A stretch of DNA of 64,000 nt from Lysobacter oculi. GTDB lineage: Bacteria > Pseudomonadota > Gammaproteobacteria > Xanthomonadales > Xanthomonadaceae. Under the pieces are notes generated by a model that saw nothing but the letters and a program-made list of their open reading frames with translations, was not told where the DNA came from and did no database searches. Made by a program: the position numbers and the translations under genes. The DNA is taken from positions 1,994,001 through 2,058,000 of the forward strand of contig NZ_CP029556.1 in NCBI RefSeq assembly GCF_003293695.1, in the 5' to 3' direction. Positions 20,334-29,094 of the stretch are shown piece by piece (position 1 is the stretch's first letter; the number at the start of each line of letters is the position of its first letter).

Positions 20334-21378
20334 CGCCCAGCTCCCGCGCCGGCGGCAGCAGCAGGGTGAACACCGTGTGGCCCGGCCGCGAACGGAAGCT
20401 CAGCGCCCCGCGATGCTCGCGCGTCACCTGCTGGGCCAGCGCCAGCCCCAGCCCGCTGCCTTCGGCGCGCCCGCTGATCAGCGGCAGGAAGACCTGCTCG
20501 GCCAGTTCGTCGGGAATGCCGCGACCGTCATCGACGATGTCCAGCCGCAGCGCCAGCGGATGCACGCCGTCGGCGATCCGCGCGCCATGTTCGGCGCGGG
20601 TGCGCAGGGTCACCTGCGTGGCGCCGGCCTCGATCGCGTTGCGGACCAGGTTCCACGCGGCCTGCGCCAGGCGGTCGGCGTCGCCGTCGATCTCCGGCAG
20701 ACTGGGGTCGTAGTCGCGGATCAGGCGCACCGCCCAGCCGGCGTCGTTTTCGGCCAGCCGCAGCACGCGGTCGAGCACCGCGTGCAGGTTGAGCGGCGCA
20801 TGCGGCGTGGCCGGCTGCGGGGCCATCAGGCGGTCGAGCAGCGCGGCGAGCCGGTCCACCTCGGACTGGATCAGCTGGGTGAGTTCGCTGGAGGCGGCAT
20901 CCGCATGGCGTCGCGCCAGCAGTTGCGCGCCGCCCTTGATGCCGGCCAGCGGGTTGCGAAGCTCATGCGCGAGGCCCTTGAGCGCGGCGGCGACGGCGGC
21001 GGGCAGGGCCGCGCCGGCATCGCCTTCGGGGAATTCGTCGACGGGATGCGCTTCCAGCCACCAGCCTTCTTCGCTGCGCGTGAGCCAGAGGTCGGCGAAG
21101 CGCGGCTCGATGCCGCCCGGCACCGCCATCGCCACCCGGCGCAGGCGCGGCGCGACCGAAGCCACATCGCCCGCATCCACCGCCAGCCACTGGGCGAGGC
21201 GCTCGCCCTGCACCTCCAGCGAGGCCAGCGGCAGGCCCTGCAGCCGGCGCTGGCCGACGCCCAGCCAGCGCGCGAACGCCGGGTTGCAGCCGCGCAGCAG
21301 GCCGGCGGCATCGCCCCAGACCACCGGCGTGGCAAGCAGATCGAGGGCGGGCGCGGCGGCGGCGGGGGTGTCGGGCAT
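20326..21378 (-). CDS. ntrB: Nitrogen regulation sensor kinase/phosphatase NtrB (NR-II)
   Basis: A 350-residue cytoplasmic histidine kinase. An N-terminal PAS-like domain ([20 protein letters not shown]) is followed by the H-box [19 protein letters not shown], with the autophosphorylated histidine, and then the ATPase motifs [11 protein letters not shown] (N box), [10 protein letters not shown] (G1) and [12 protein letters not shown] (G2). The [11 protein letters not shown] sequence is characteristic of NtrB. No membrane helices are seen, in line with control by the PII protein. The start is the ATG giving [15 protein letters not shown]; the longer open frame is not homologous. It is cotranscribed with ntrC, and unlike in enterics glnA is not the adjacent upstream gene. 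Confidence 0.93.
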
Positions 21379-21514
21379 TGCACCATTATGGGGCGAGCGC
21401 ACGCGGCGCGGACAACGATGGCCGGGCGATGAACGGCGGCCCGCGCTTTCACGGCCGCGTGTCCGGGCGCTGCGGCAGGATCGGGCCAAGCCCACGGAAA
21501 CGGACCCAACGCCC

Positions 21515-22633
21515 ATGTCACTGCGACCGCTCGCCGCCGCCATCGCCACCACCCTCATGCTCGCCGCCTGCAGCGACCCCGCGCCGACCGCCACGGCGCC
21601 GGCCGAACCCGCGCAACAGGCCGCGGTGACGCCGATGCCCGACCCGGCCACCACGCCGCCGCCGGCATCGACCCCGCCACCGATCGAGCTCTACGGCGCC
21701 GACGGCTATCCGCTGGACGCGGTCGCCACCGATGCGCCCGCCCCGGCCGGCGCGCCGGACCAGAAAGCCAACGACATTGCCAGCACCACCGGCCCGGACG
21801 GCGTGCTGCGCGCCCAGGTGCTGCTGCTGCGCGCGCACTTCTCCACCGGCGAGATCGACGGCAAGGAAGGCATGAACGTGGCCAAGGCGGTGCGGGCGTT
21901 CCAGAAGGATCGCGGCATCGAGGTCAGCGGCAACCTGGACGCGGCCACCTGGGCCGAGCTCAACAAGGACACCGCGCCGGCGCTGGTCAGATACGCGCTG
22001 ACCCAGAAGGACATCGACGGCCCCTACGCGCCCACGCCCAAGCGCATGGAGGACAAGGCGAAGATGGAGCGCATCGTCTACCAGGACATCTACGAGATGC
22101 TCGGCGAGAAGTACAACGCCAAGCCGGAGCTGATCAAGGCGCTCAACCCCAACGCCGACTTCGCCAAGGCCGGCACCGAACTGGTGGTGCCGTACACGCG
22201 TCCGGCGCAGCAGATCAAGCCGGCCGCGCGGATCGTGGTGGACAAGTCGGAGGCCGCGCTGCAGCTGGTCGATGACGCCGGCAAGATCTACGCGCAGTTC
22301 CCGGCGTCCACCGGCTCGTCGCAGTTCCCGCTGCCGATCGGCGAGTGGAAGGTCAACGGCGTCGCCCACAACCCCGACTACAAGTACAACCCGAAGCTGC
22401 TGGTGAACCAGCCGAAGGACGCCAAGCCCGCGCTGCTGCCGCCCGGCCCGAACGGCCCGGTGGGCATCGTCTGGATCGACCTCAGCAAGGAGCACTACGG
22501 CATCCATGGCACGCCGGAACCCGGGCACATCAGCCGCACCCAGTCCTCGGGCTGCGTGCGCCTGACCAACTTCGCGGCGGAGGCCGTGGCCAGCGCGGTC
22601 AAGGCCGGCACGCCGGTGACGTTCCAGGAATAA
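21515..22633 (+). CDS. L,D-transpeptidase lipoprotein with peptidoglycan-binding domain
   Basis: A 372-residue cell-wall enzyme. The lipoprotein signal ends in [10 protein letters not shown] Pro/Ala-rich linker leads to a peptidoglycan-binding domain at about residues 85-150 ([17 protein letters not shown] and [18 protein letters not shown]). A LysM-like stretch follows ([20 protein letters not shown]). The C-terminal YkuD domain has the catalytic cysteine in SSGCVRLTN with [13 protein letters not shown] before it. It should form 3-3 crosslinks or attach proteins to peptidoglycan in the periplasm. The start is the ATG at [16 protein letters not shown] terminator follows about 45 bp after the stop. 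Confidence 0.93.
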   Translation: MSLRPLAAAIATTLMLAACSDPAPTATAPAEPAQQAAVTPMPDPATTPPPASTPPPIELYGADGYPLDAVATDAPAPAGAPDQKANDIASTTGPDGVLRAQVLLLRAHFSTGEIDGKEGMNVAKAVRAFQKDRGIEVSGNLDAATWAELNKDTAPALVRYALTQKDIDGPYAPTPKRMEDKAKMERIVYQDIYEMLGEKYNAKPELIKALNPNADFAKAGTELVVPYTRPAQQIKPAARIVVDKSEAALQLVDDAGKIYAQFPASTGSSQFPLPIGEWKVNGVAHNPDYKYNPKLLVNQPKDAKPALLPPGPNGPVGIVWIDLSKEHYGIHGTPEPGHISRTQSSGCVRLTNFAAEAVASAVKAGTPVTFQE

Positions 22634-22679
22634 GCGGCTTATCAGGAGGCGGCTCCGGTCGCCGCCGCGGGTCTTGAAG

Positions 22680-22703
22680 ACGCCGGGTCCGCCCGGCGTT
22701 TTC
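22680..22703 (+). terminator. Rho-independent terminator between L,D-transpeptidase and amidase genes
   Basis: ACGCCGGG (22680-22687), the tight loop TCCG, and CCCGGCGT (22692-22699) form an 8-bp GC-rich stem followed by TTTTCG. It lies between two convergent genes and probably ends the plus-strand L,D-transpeptidase transcript. Confidence 0.85.
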
Positions 22704-22714
22704 GCGCTCGGATC

Positions 22715-23449
22715 TCAGGGTTTCGACAGCGCGTGCAGGATGCGCAGGTCCTCGGCATCGAAGGCGGCGTTGGCATCCTCGCCATCATCGCGGCCCCGGA
22801 AATGGCGATGGAAGGCGCGCACCGCGGCGGCGCGGTCCCTGAGCGGATAACCGATCGCCGCCATCGCCAGCCACGGGTCGAAGCCCGATGGCACGTCCTC
22901 CAGCACGCCCACCGGCCAGCGCCCGAAGCCGGCTTCGTGCAACCGCGCCCACGGGAAGCGCGCGCCCGGATCGCGCTTGCGCGTCGGCGCCATGTCGGCA
23001 TGCGCGATCACCTGCGATTTCGGGATGCCGAACCGCCTGCACAGGTCGTCCAGCAGCACGATCAGGCTGTCGATCTGCGCGTCGGCAAATGCTTCATCGC
23101 CATCGTTGTCCAGCTCGATGCCGATCGACGCGGAATTGAGGTCGGTGATGGTGCCCCAGCTGCCGCCGCCGGCATGCCAGGCGCGCATGTCGTCGGCCAC
23201 CAGCTGGTAGCGCCGGCCGTCCTCGCCGATCAGGTAGTGCGCGCTGACCTTGCCGCCGCTGTTGGCGCTGCGCAGCGTGTCCAGGCTCTGCCGCACGCCG
23301 TCCTGCTCGGTGGCGTGCAGCACGATGATCGCCGGCTGCCGCGCCTCGAAATTGGGCGAAGGCACCCAGGTCGCCAACGGGTTGCGCGCGGGCGCGGCGG
23401 CGCAGGCGGCCAGCAGCAGCGCGGACATGGCGGCGAGGATCGGGCGCAT
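22715..23449 (-). CDS. N-acetylmuramoyl-L-alanine amidase, AmpD/AmiD-type lipoprotein
   Basis: A 244-residue protein with a lipoprotein signal (ALLLAACAAAP) and a type-2 amidase domain, so it is probably an outer-membrane-anchored zinc amidase like AmiD rather than the cytoplasmic AmpD. Zinc ligands are visible in IIVLHATEQDG (first His) and in VIAHADMAPTRKRDPG (second His and the distal aspartate). VSAHYLIGEDGRRYQLV and NSASIGIELDNDGD are core amidase_2 motifs. It would cut the bond between MurNAc and the stem peptide during wall recycling. The tail after DVPSGFDPWLAMA may be a peptidoglycan-binding extension. Confidence 0.92.
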   Translation of the reverse strand: MRPILAAMSALLLAACAAAPARNPLATWVPSPNFEARQPAIIVLHATEQDGVRQSLDTLRSANSGGKVSAHYLIGEDGRRYQLVADDMRAWHAGGGSWGTITDLNSASIGIELDNDGDEAFADAQIDSLIVLLDDLCRRFGIPKSQVIAHADMAPTRKRDPGARFPWARLHEAGFGRWPVGVLEDVPSGFDPWLAMAAIGYPLRDRAAAVRAFHRHFRGRDDGEDANAAFDAEDLRILHALSKP

Positions 23450-23490
23450 GGCCCGATCATAGCCGGTCGCGGCTGGAGCACTCGCGCCCT

Positions 23491-24732
23491 TCAGAGTTCG
23501 TAGGCGGATTCCCCGTGGCTGGCAATGTCCAGGCCCTCGCGCTCGGCTTCGTGGCTGACCCGGAGGCCGAACAGTGGCTTGGCGATGAGGAAGGCCAGCC
23601 CCGCGACAGCGCCTGACCAGGCCAGGGTCACGCCTACGCCCAGCAATTGGACCGCGAGTTGATGGCCCATCGCATAGCCGTGCGCGCCGTAACCGCCCAG
23701 CGAAGGCGCACTGAACACCCCGGTCAGCAGCGCCCCGACGATGCCGCAGACCCCGTGGATGCCGAAGACATCGAGCGTGTCATCCGCACGCAGCCAGCGC
23801 TTGATCGCATTGACGCCCCAGTAGCCCGCGAAGCCCCCGGCCGCGCCTATCACCAGCGCACCGCCGACGCCGACCGTCCCGCAGGCCGGCGTCACCGCGA
23901 CCAGTCCGGCCACCACGCCCGAGGCCGCGCCCAGCATCGAGGCGCGTCCGCGCCTCAGCGACTCGATCAGGCTCCATGCCAGCACGCCGGCGGCGGAAGC
24001 CACCAGGGTGTTGAGCATGGCCAGGGCCGCCACGCCGTTGGCCTCCAGCGCGGAACCGGCGTTGAAACCGAACCAGCCCACCCACAGCAGCGCCGCGCCG
24101 GTGAAGGTAAGGGGCAGGCTGTGCGGCGACATCCGCTCGCGGCCCCAGCCGATGCGCGGGCCGAGCAGCCATGCGCCGACCAGCCCGGCGATGCCGGCAT
24201 TGATGTGCACCACCGTGCCGCCGGCGAAATCCAGCGCGCCATGGGCGAACAGCCAGCCGCTAGATGCCCACACCATGTGCGCCAGCGGCAGGTAGGCGAG
24301 GGTGAACCAGATCGCGGTGAACAGCAGCACCGCGCCGAAGCGTGCGCGCTCGGCGATCGCGCCCACCACCAGCGCGCAGCTGATGGCGGCGAACGCGCCT
24401 TGGAAGGCGACATAGACCAGTTCGGGAATGGCGATGCCGGCACTGAAGGTCGCGGACACGCTGTCCGGGCCGATGCCGTGCAGCAGCCACTTGCCCGCAC
24501 CGCCGATCACCGCGTTGCCGCCGTCGAAGGCCAGCGAGTAGCCGAACAGCACCCACAGCACCAGCGCCAGCGCGGCCACCACCAGCACTTGGGTCAGCAT
24601 CGACAGGATGTTCTTGGCCCGCACCAGGCCGCCGTAGAACAGCGCCAGTCCGGGCGCGATCATAAGCACCACCAGCAGCGTCGAGACCAGCATCCACGCC
24701 ACATCACCCTTTTCGACCTGCATCGCGTCCAT
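23491..24732 (-). CDS. amtB: Ammonium transporter (Amt family)
   Basis: A 413-residue membrane protein with about eleven hydrophobic segments. Family landmarks are LFYGGLVRAKNILSMLTQ near the N-terminus, LDFAGGTVVHINAGIAGLVG with the first pore histidine, and DVFGIHGVCGIVGALLTGVF with the second. It should bring ammonium into the cell when nitrogen is scarce. The ATG at 24732 is chosen because GGAGGA sits just upstream (5-base spacing). No glnK (PII) gene lies next to it, although amt is usually paired with glnK. It is preceded by a truncated acetyltransferase and, beyond that, glnA. Confidence 0.94.
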   Translation of the reverse strand: MDAMQVEKGDVAWMLVSTLLVVLMIAPGLALFYGGLVRAKNILSMLTQVLVVAALALVLWVLFGYSLAFDGGNAVIGGAGKWLLHGIGPDSVSATFSAGIAIPELVYVAFQGAFAAISCALVVGAIAERARFGAVLLFTAIWFTLAYLPLAHMVWASSGWLFAHGALDFAGGTVVHINAGIAGLVGAWLLGPRIGWGRERMSPHSLPLTFTGAALLWVGWFGFNAGSALEANGVAALAMLNTLVASAAGVLAWSLIESLRRGRASMLGAASGVVAGLVAVTPACGTVGVGGALVIGAAGGFAGYWGVNAIKRWLRADDTLDVFGIHGVCGIVGALLTGVFSAPSLGGYGAHGYAMGHQLAVQLLGVGVTLAWSGAVAGLAFLIAKPLFGLRVSHEAEREGLDIASHGESAYEL

Positions 24733-24905
24733 CAATCCTCCAGGATCAGTTGCCAATAAACGACATCGACCCAGCGCCCGCACTTGAAGCCGACTTCGCG
24801 GAAGCGGCCGATGGGCGTGAGGCCGAGACACTCATGCAGCGCCACGCTGGCCGGGTTGGGCAGCGAGATGCCGGCGATCATCGCGTGAATGCCCGCCATG
24901 CGCAG
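24732..24905 (-). pseudogene. Remnant of a GNAT (phosphinothricin-type) N-acetyltransferase gene, C-terminal part only
   Basis: The reading frame ends in a good match to the C-terminal third of phosphinothricin/methionine-sulfoximine acetyltransferases: GIHAMIAGISLPNPASVALH, then LGLTPIGRFREVGFKCGRW and VDVVYWQLIL. The acetyl-CoA-binding P-loop and everything before it are missing; homology begins near 24905. The open frame continues to 24965 with unrelated sequence. The intact family is about 165-180 residues, so this is a 5' deletion remnant. Its TGA shares one base with the amt ATG (TGATG), so it once preceded amt closely. Confidence 0.7.
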
Positions 24906-24967
24906 CCGCGTGGGCAGGCTGTGCATCGCGGATGTGCAGGTTCCCCGCCATCGCCCCTCCCGCAACG

Positions 24968-24996
24968 CCGAAGCCCCGCGCGTGGCTGGGCTTCGG
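24968..24996 (-). terminator. Probable terminator after glnA
   Basis: CCGAAGCCC (24968-24976) pairs perfectly with GGGCTTCGG (24988-24996) around an 11-base loop, 7 bp beyond the glnA stop. On the minus strand it is followed by CGTTGCG, a weak T-tract. It should at least reduce read-through from glnA into amt. Confidence 0.6.
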
Positions 24997-25002
24997 GTCG
25001 GA

Positions 25003-26412
25003 TCAGATCGTGTAGTACATCTGGTATTCGAGCGGGTGGGTCGCCGCGCGGAAGCTGGTGACCTCCTTCGACTTCAGCGCAATGTACGCATCGATGAAGT
25101 CGTCGGTAAACACGCCGCCGGCCTTGAGGAACTCGCGGTCCTTGTCCAGCGCGTCCAGCGCCTGATCCAACGAATGGCAGACGGTCGGGATGTTCTTCTC
25201 CTCTTCCGGCGGCAGGTCGTAGAGGTCCTTGTCGCTCGGCGAGCCCGGATCGATCTGGTTCCGGATGCCGTCCAGGCCGGCCATCATCAGCGCGGCGAAG
25301 GTCAGGTAGCCGGTGTTCATCGGGTCGGGGAAGCGGATCTCGATGCGGCGCGCCTTCGGGTTGGCCACGTACGGGATGCGGCACGACGCCGAACGGTTGG
25401 ACGCCGAGTAGGCCAGCATCACCGGCGCCTCGTAGCCCGGCACCAGGCGCTTGTAGCTGTTGGTGGTGCTGTTGGCGAAGGCGTTGATCGCGCGCGCGTG
25501 CTTGAAGATGCCGCCGATGTACCACAGCGCCATCTGGCTCAGGCCACCGTAGCCGTCCCCGGTGAACAGGTTCTGGCCGCCCTTGGCCAGCGACTGGTGC
25601 ACGTGCATGCCGCTGCCGTTGTCGCCGACGATCGGCTTCGGCATGAAGGTCGCGGTCTTGCCGTAGCGGTGGGCGACGTTCTTGATGATGTACTTCATCG
25701 TCAGCAGGTCGTCGGCCTTCTTGGTCAGGGTGTCGAAGCGGGTGCCGATCTCGCACTGGCCGGCGTTCGCCACTTCGTGGTGGTGCACCTCCACCTCGAT
25801 GCCGACCTGGGTCAGCGTTTTGCACATCTCGGCGCGGATGTCGTGCAGCGAATCCAGCGGCGCGACCGGGAAATAGCCGCCCTTCACCATCGGGCGGTAG
25901 CCGTGGTTGCGGCCGTCGTAGTCACGCGCGGAGTTCCAGTGCGCTTCCTCCGAATCGATCTGGAAGAAGGTGTGGCCCATGTCGTTGCCGAAGCGCACGC
26001 TGTCGAAGATGAAAAACTCCGGCTCCGGGCCGAAGAACGCGGTGTCGGCGATGCCGCTGGCCTTGAGGAAGGCCTCGGCGCGCTTGGCCACCCCGCGCGG
26101 ATCGCGGCTGTAGGCCTGCATGGTGGTCGGGTCCAGGATGTCGCAGCCCAGCACCAGGGTCGGGTCGGCGGTGAACGGGTCGAGGAAGGCGGTGGAGGCG
26201 TCCGGCAGCAGGACCATGTCGGAGTTCTGGATGCCGCGCCAGCCGCTGATCGAGCTGCCGTCGAACATGCGGCCGTCCTCGAACAGGCTCTGGTCGACGA
26301 TATGCGCCGGGAAGGTCACGTGGTGCTGCACGCCGCGCATGTCGGCGAAGCGCAGGTCGACCCACTCGACCTTGTGATCCTTGATGAGTTTCTCGACGTG
26401 TTCGAACGACAT
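25003..26412 (-). CDS. glnA: Glutamine synthetase, type I
   Basis: A 469-residue enzyme, the exact size of GlnA of enteric bacteria. It makes glutamine from glutamate, ammonia and ATP. Motifs seen are the Asp-50 region [13 protein letters not shown], the ATP/metal segment [32 protein letters not shown], the substrate region [18 protein letters not shown], and the NRSASCRIP segment. [14 protein letters not shown] carries the tyrosine adenylylated by GlnE. The start is the ATG at [14 protein letters not shown] sigma-54 promoter lies 35 bp upstream and two NtrC-like sites lie beyond it, so control by the NtrBC pair coded at 18897-21378 is likely. Confidence 0.98.
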   Translation of the reverse strand: MSFEHVEKLIKDHKVEWVDLRFADMRGVQHHVTFPAHIVDQSLFEDGRMFDGSSISGWRGIQNSDMVLLPDASTAFLDPFTADPTLVLGCDILDPTTMQAYSRDPRGVAKRAEAFLKASGIADTAFFGPEPEFFIFDSVRFGNDMGHTFFQIDSEEAHWNSARDYDGRNHGYRPMVKGGYFPVAPLDSLHDIRAEMCKTLTQVGIEVEVHHHEVANAGQCEIGTRFDTLTKKADDLLTMKYIIKNVAHRYGKTATFMPKPIVGDNGSGMHVHQSLAKGGQNLFTGDGYGGLSQMALWYIGGIFKHARAINAFANSTTNSYKRLVPGYEAPVMLAYSASNRSASCRIPYVANPKARRIEIRFPDPMNTGYLTFAALMMAGLDGIRNQIDPGSPSDKDLYDLPPEEEKNIPTVCHSLDQALDALDKDREFLKAGGVFTDDFIDAYIALKSKEVTSFRAATHPLEYQMYYTI

Positions 26413-26446
26413 GGGCGGCTCCGGCGGGTTGGGGATACGCGGTATC

Positions 26447-26462
26447 AGCAAGCCCCATGCCA
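26447..26462 (-). promoter_or_regulatory. Sigma-54 (-24/-12) promoter of glnA
   Basis: On the minus strand the sequence reads TGGCATGGGGCTTGCT. This fits the sigma-54 consensus TGGCAYR-N4-TTGCW at every defined position, with GG and GC at the correct 10-base separation. Transcription would start about 12 bases downstream, near 26436, leaving a leader of about 24 bases before the glnA ATG. Confidence 0.85.
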
Positions 26463-26523
26463 TCCGGGATTCCACTTCAACTCATTGATTTTGGGTGGAA
26501 TGATGGAGGATGCGGCTTCGTTT

Positions 26524-26540
26524 TGCGCCTTGTTGGTGCA
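26524..26540. promoter_or_regulatory. NtrC-like enhancer site, proximal
   Basis: On the minus strand TGCACCAACAAGGCGCA resembles the NtrC site TGCACCA-N3-TGGTGCA, with 12 of 14 defined bases matching. Its centre is about 96 bp upstream of the predicted glnA start point, in the range of E. coli glnA enhancers. Confidence 0.65.
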
Positions 26541-26555
26541 TGATCTTCCGCCATG

Positions 26556-26572
26556 ACCGCCATCATGGTGCA
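26556..26572. promoter_or_regulatory. NtrC-like enhancer site, distal
   Basis: On the minus strand TGCACCATGATGGCGGT has one perfect half-site (TGCACCA) and a degenerate second half. Its centre is 32 bp from the proximal site, three helical turns and the same spacing as the paired NtrC sites of E. coli glnA. Confidence 0.6.
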
Positions 26573-26671
26573 AATGCTCCGGCCAAGCCCGAAGCCGGCC
26601 GGCGCCGGAAGCCGGTTCGACAACGCCGGCCGCTTTTCCGATGATGCGGGCTGCCCCGCCCGAGCCCGCCC

Positions 26672-27523
26672 ATGTCCGACCTCCTCGCCGCGCTGCTGCT
26701 CGGCATCATCGAAGGCATCACCGAATTCCTGCCGATCTCCAGCACCGGCCACCTGCTGATCGCCGAACGCTGGTTGGGCCACCGCAGCGACCTGTTCAAC
26801 ATCGCCATCCAGGCCGGCGCCATCCTCGCCGTGGTCTTCATCTACTGGCGCAAGCTGTGGGCGCTGGCGCAGGCCTTCCTGGGCTATCCGGCCAGCGCCG
26901 ATCCCGACCCCACGTACCCCACCACGACCGCCGCCGCGCGCGACTACCTGTTCAAGCTGGCGGTGGCGTTCGGCGTCACCGCGGTCGGCGGCGTGCTGGT
27001 CAAGAAACTGGGCTGGGAACTGCCCGATGAAATCCGCCCGATCGCCTGGGCGCTGGTCATCGGCGCGGTCTGGATGGTGATCGCCGAACAGCTCGCCGCC
27101 CGCCGCGCCGCCCGGGAAGGCGAACGCACGCACATCTCCTGGCTGACCGCGGTGCTGGTCGGCATCGCGCAGGTGGTGGCCGGCGTGTTCCCCGGCACGT
27201 CGCGCAGCGCGGCCACCATCTTCGTCGCGCTGCTGGCCGGCACCACCTCGCGCGCGGCGGCGACCGAATTCGCCTTCCTGGTCGGCATCCCCACCATGTT
27301 CGCGGCCACCGCCTGGGAGCTGCTGTCGATGCTCAAGGACGGCGGCATCGCCCATGAGGACTGGACCGCGCTCGCGGTCGCCTTCGTCGCCTCTATGGTC
27401 ACCGCCTTCGTGTCGGTGAAGTGGCTGCTGCGCTACATCCAGAGCCATCGTTTCACCGCGTTTGCCGTGTACCGGCTGGTGTTGGGCGTGGCGCTGCTGC
27501 TGTTCCTGCCGGCGGCGGCGTGA
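26672..27523 (+). CDS. uppP: Undecaprenyl-diphosphatase
   Basis: A 283-residue integral membrane protein with about eight hydrophobic segments. It removes a phosphate from undecaprenyl diphosphate to recycle the lipid carrier of peptidoglycan and O-antigen, and confers bacitracin tolerance (BacA). The two active-site repeats are EGITEFLPISSTGHLLIAE near the N-terminus and GVFPGTSRSAATIFVALLAG in the second half. The length agrees with the family. The gene diverges from glnA, sharing the 259-bp regulatory gap. The following lipoprotein gene starts within its stop codon (TGATG). Confidence 0.96.
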   Translation: MSDLLAALLLGIIEGITEFLPISSTGHLLIAERWLGHRSDLFNIAIQAGAILAVVFIYWRKLWALAQAFLGYPASADPDPTYPTTTAAARDYLFKLAVAFGVTAVGGVLVKKLGWELPDEIRPIAWALVIGAVWMVIAEQLAARRAAREGERTHISWLTAVLVGIAQVVAGVFPGTSRSAATIFVALLAGTTSRAAATEFAFLVGIPTMFAATAWELLSMLKDGGIAHEDWTALAVAFVASMVTAFVSVKWLLRYIQSHRFTAFAVYRLVLGVALLLFLPAAA

Positions 27524-28062
27524 TGCGGCTTCGTCCCGCCCTCGCCCTCGGTATCGCCCTGCTGCTGGCCGCCTGCGCCAAGCCTGCACCGGAACCGGTA
27601 CCTGCCGCGAAACCCGCCGCCGAAACGCCGCCGCCCGCGCCGTCATCGATGCCGCGCGTCAGCGGCCCGGCGCAGGACAGCACGGTGCTGCAGACGCATA
27701 TCTGGCGCCTGGTCGATGCGCGCGACAGCGAGGGCCGGCGCATCGCCAGCGTGCTCGACAAGCCCGGGCTCAAGCTGTCGATGCAGTTCGACAAATACCG
27801 GCTGCGCATCGACAACGCCTGCAACCACATCGGCGGCGACTACCGCTATGTGCTGGTGGACCAGCTGGAAGTGCTCGATGTGCAGCAGACCTTGGCCGCC
27901 TGCAGCGACACCCGCCTGATGGCCGCCGAACGCGACATCACCCGGATGATCACGTCGGCGTCGATGCTCTCGGTGGAACAGCCGGCGCTGCGGATGCGGC
28001 TGACCACGCTCGATGGCGACCAGCTGTGGTTCCAGGGCATCGCCCTGCCCTCGCGGCGCTGA
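27523..28062 (+). CDS. META/HslJ-type lipoprotein
   Basis: A 179-residue protein with a lipoprotein signal (ALGIALLLAACAKPAP), a Pro/Ala-rich spacer, and a C-terminal domain resembling META/HslJ. Segments that fit are LQTHIWRLVDARDSEGRRI, KLSMQFDKYRLRIDNACNHI, LDVQQTLAACSDTRLMAAER and RLTTLDGDQLWFQGI. Such domains are found in heat-induced or envelope proteins; their biochemical role is not settled. The ATG shares one base with the uppP stop, so translation is probably coupled. It ends 9 bp from the convergent DUF1232 gene. Confidence 0.82.
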   Translation: MRLRPALALGIALLLAACAKPAPEPVPAAKPAAETPPPAPSSMPRVSGPAQDSTVLQTHIWRLVDARDSEGRRIASVLDKPGLKLSMQFDKYRLRIDNACNHIGGDYRYVLVDQLEVLDVQQTLAACSDTRLMAAERDITRMITSASMLSVEQPALRMRLTTLDGDQLWFQGIALPSRR

Positions 28063-28071
28063 GCCCGCGCC

Positions 28072-28452
28072 TCAACCGAAACGCCGCCACGCCCACGCGC
28101 CGAACGCGGCCATCACGGCCAGCCAGAACAGCGCGATCACCGCCGCCGCCATGCGGCTGACCGGTTTGTCCGCCAATACCGCCGCCTGCGCGCGCGCCTC
28201 GGCGACGACATCGGCCGGCGCCATCTTCAACACCGCCCACACGCCCAGCGGCACCAGCAGCAGGTCATCGAGCAGGCCGAGCAGCGGGATGAAATCCGGG
28301 ATCAGGTCGATCGGGCTGAAGGCGTAGGCGGCGACCGCCAGCGCCAGTCCGCGCACCGCCCACGGCAGGCGCGGATGCCGGGCCACGCACCAGACGGTCA
28401 GCGCCTCGCGCTTGAGCGCGCGCAGGCGACCGGCCCATGCCGCGCGGGTCAT
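28072..28452 (-). CDS. DUF1232 (YkvA-type) small membrane protein
   Basis: A 126-residue protein. The DUF1232 signature sits in the middle: AVAAYAFSPIDLIPDFIPLL followed by GLLDDLLLVPLGVWAVLKM, a proline-rich membrane-associated hairpin. A second hydrophobic segment closes the protein (AAAVIALFWLAVMAAFGAW). The function of the family is unknown. It lies 9 bp after the phosphatidylethanolamine-binding-like gene on the same strand. Confidence 0.88.
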   Translation of the reverse strand: MTRAAWAGRLRALKREALTVWCVARHPRLPWAVRGLALAVAAYAFSPIDLIPDFIPLLGLLDDLLLVPLGVWAVLKMAPADVVAEARAQAAVLADKPVSRMAAAVIALFWLAVMAAFGAWAWRRFG

Positions 28453-28461
28453 CGCGATGCG

Positions 28462-29070
28462 TCAGCCGTGCAGCGAATAGCTGCCCCACGTGCTCGCCTC
28501 GGCCAGCACGTGGCCGTGCATCGCACGCAGGGCGTCGTGGGCGGTGAACACCTCCGGCACGTCCAGCTTCGCCACATCCAGCGCGAACACGCGGAAGAAA
28601 TAGCGGTGCGTGCGCAGGTCGTTCGGCGGCGGATACGGGCCGTCGTAGCCGAAGTACTCGCCCTTCATCCCACCGGTATCGCCGGCGAACCAGCCGGTGT
28701 AGTCGTTGAGCCCCTGGCGCGCGCCCTCGCCTTGGCACGGGCCCTTGCCACCCTTCGTGACGCCGTCGCTGCAGCTGCCGGCGGCGAGCTCGGTCATTTC
28801 CGGCGGCAGGTCCACCACCGCCCAGTGCACGAAGTCGCCGCGCGGGTGTTCGACCGGGATCTCCACGCCCGCCTTGCCGGCGAGCGAGGCATCGGTGGGT
28901 GCATCGGTGTCGATGCAGAGCAGCACGAAGGACTGCGTGCCGGCCGGCGCACCGGTCCACGCCAGATGCGGATTGCGGTTGCCGCCAAAGCCGTCCGGCG
29001 CACCCAGCGCGAATTCGGAGGGAATCGGCTGGCCTTGTGCGAAGCTGTCGCTGCGGATCTTCATCGTCAT
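28462..29070 (-). CDS. YbhB/YbcL-family (PEBP / Raf kinase inhibitor-like) protein
   Basis: A 202-residue cytoplasmic protein of the phosphatidylethanolamine-binding fold. Typical YbhB/YbcL elements are PSEFALGAPDGFGGNRNPHL at the N-terminus, SFVLLCIDTDAPT (the anion-pocket DxDAP motif), DFVHWAVVDLPPEMTELAAG, and YFGYDGPYPPPNDLRTHRYF with the GPxPP-like and HRY motifs. The biological role of bacterial members is poorly understood. It is the first gene of a short minus-strand run that continues into the DUF1232 gene. Confidence 0.92.
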   Translation of the reverse strand: MTMKIRSDSFAQGQPIPSEFALGAPDGFGGNRNPHLAWTGAPAGTQSFVLLCIDTDAPTDASLAGKAGVEIPVEHPRGDFVHWAVVDLPPEMTELAAGSCSDGVTKGGKGPCQGEGARQGLNDYTGWFAGDTGGMKGEYFGYDGPYPPPNDLRTHRYFFRVFALDVAKLDVPEVFTAHDALRAMHGHVLAEASTWGSYSLHG

Positions 29071-29094
29071 CTCCTCCGGTGCGGTGGCGGCAGG

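Noticed and set aside
24733..24965. A sigma-54 promoter for amt in the acetyltransferase relic
   Set aside because: I searched the minus strand for TGGCAY-N5-TTGCW and found no site with both the GG and GC elements at proper spacing.
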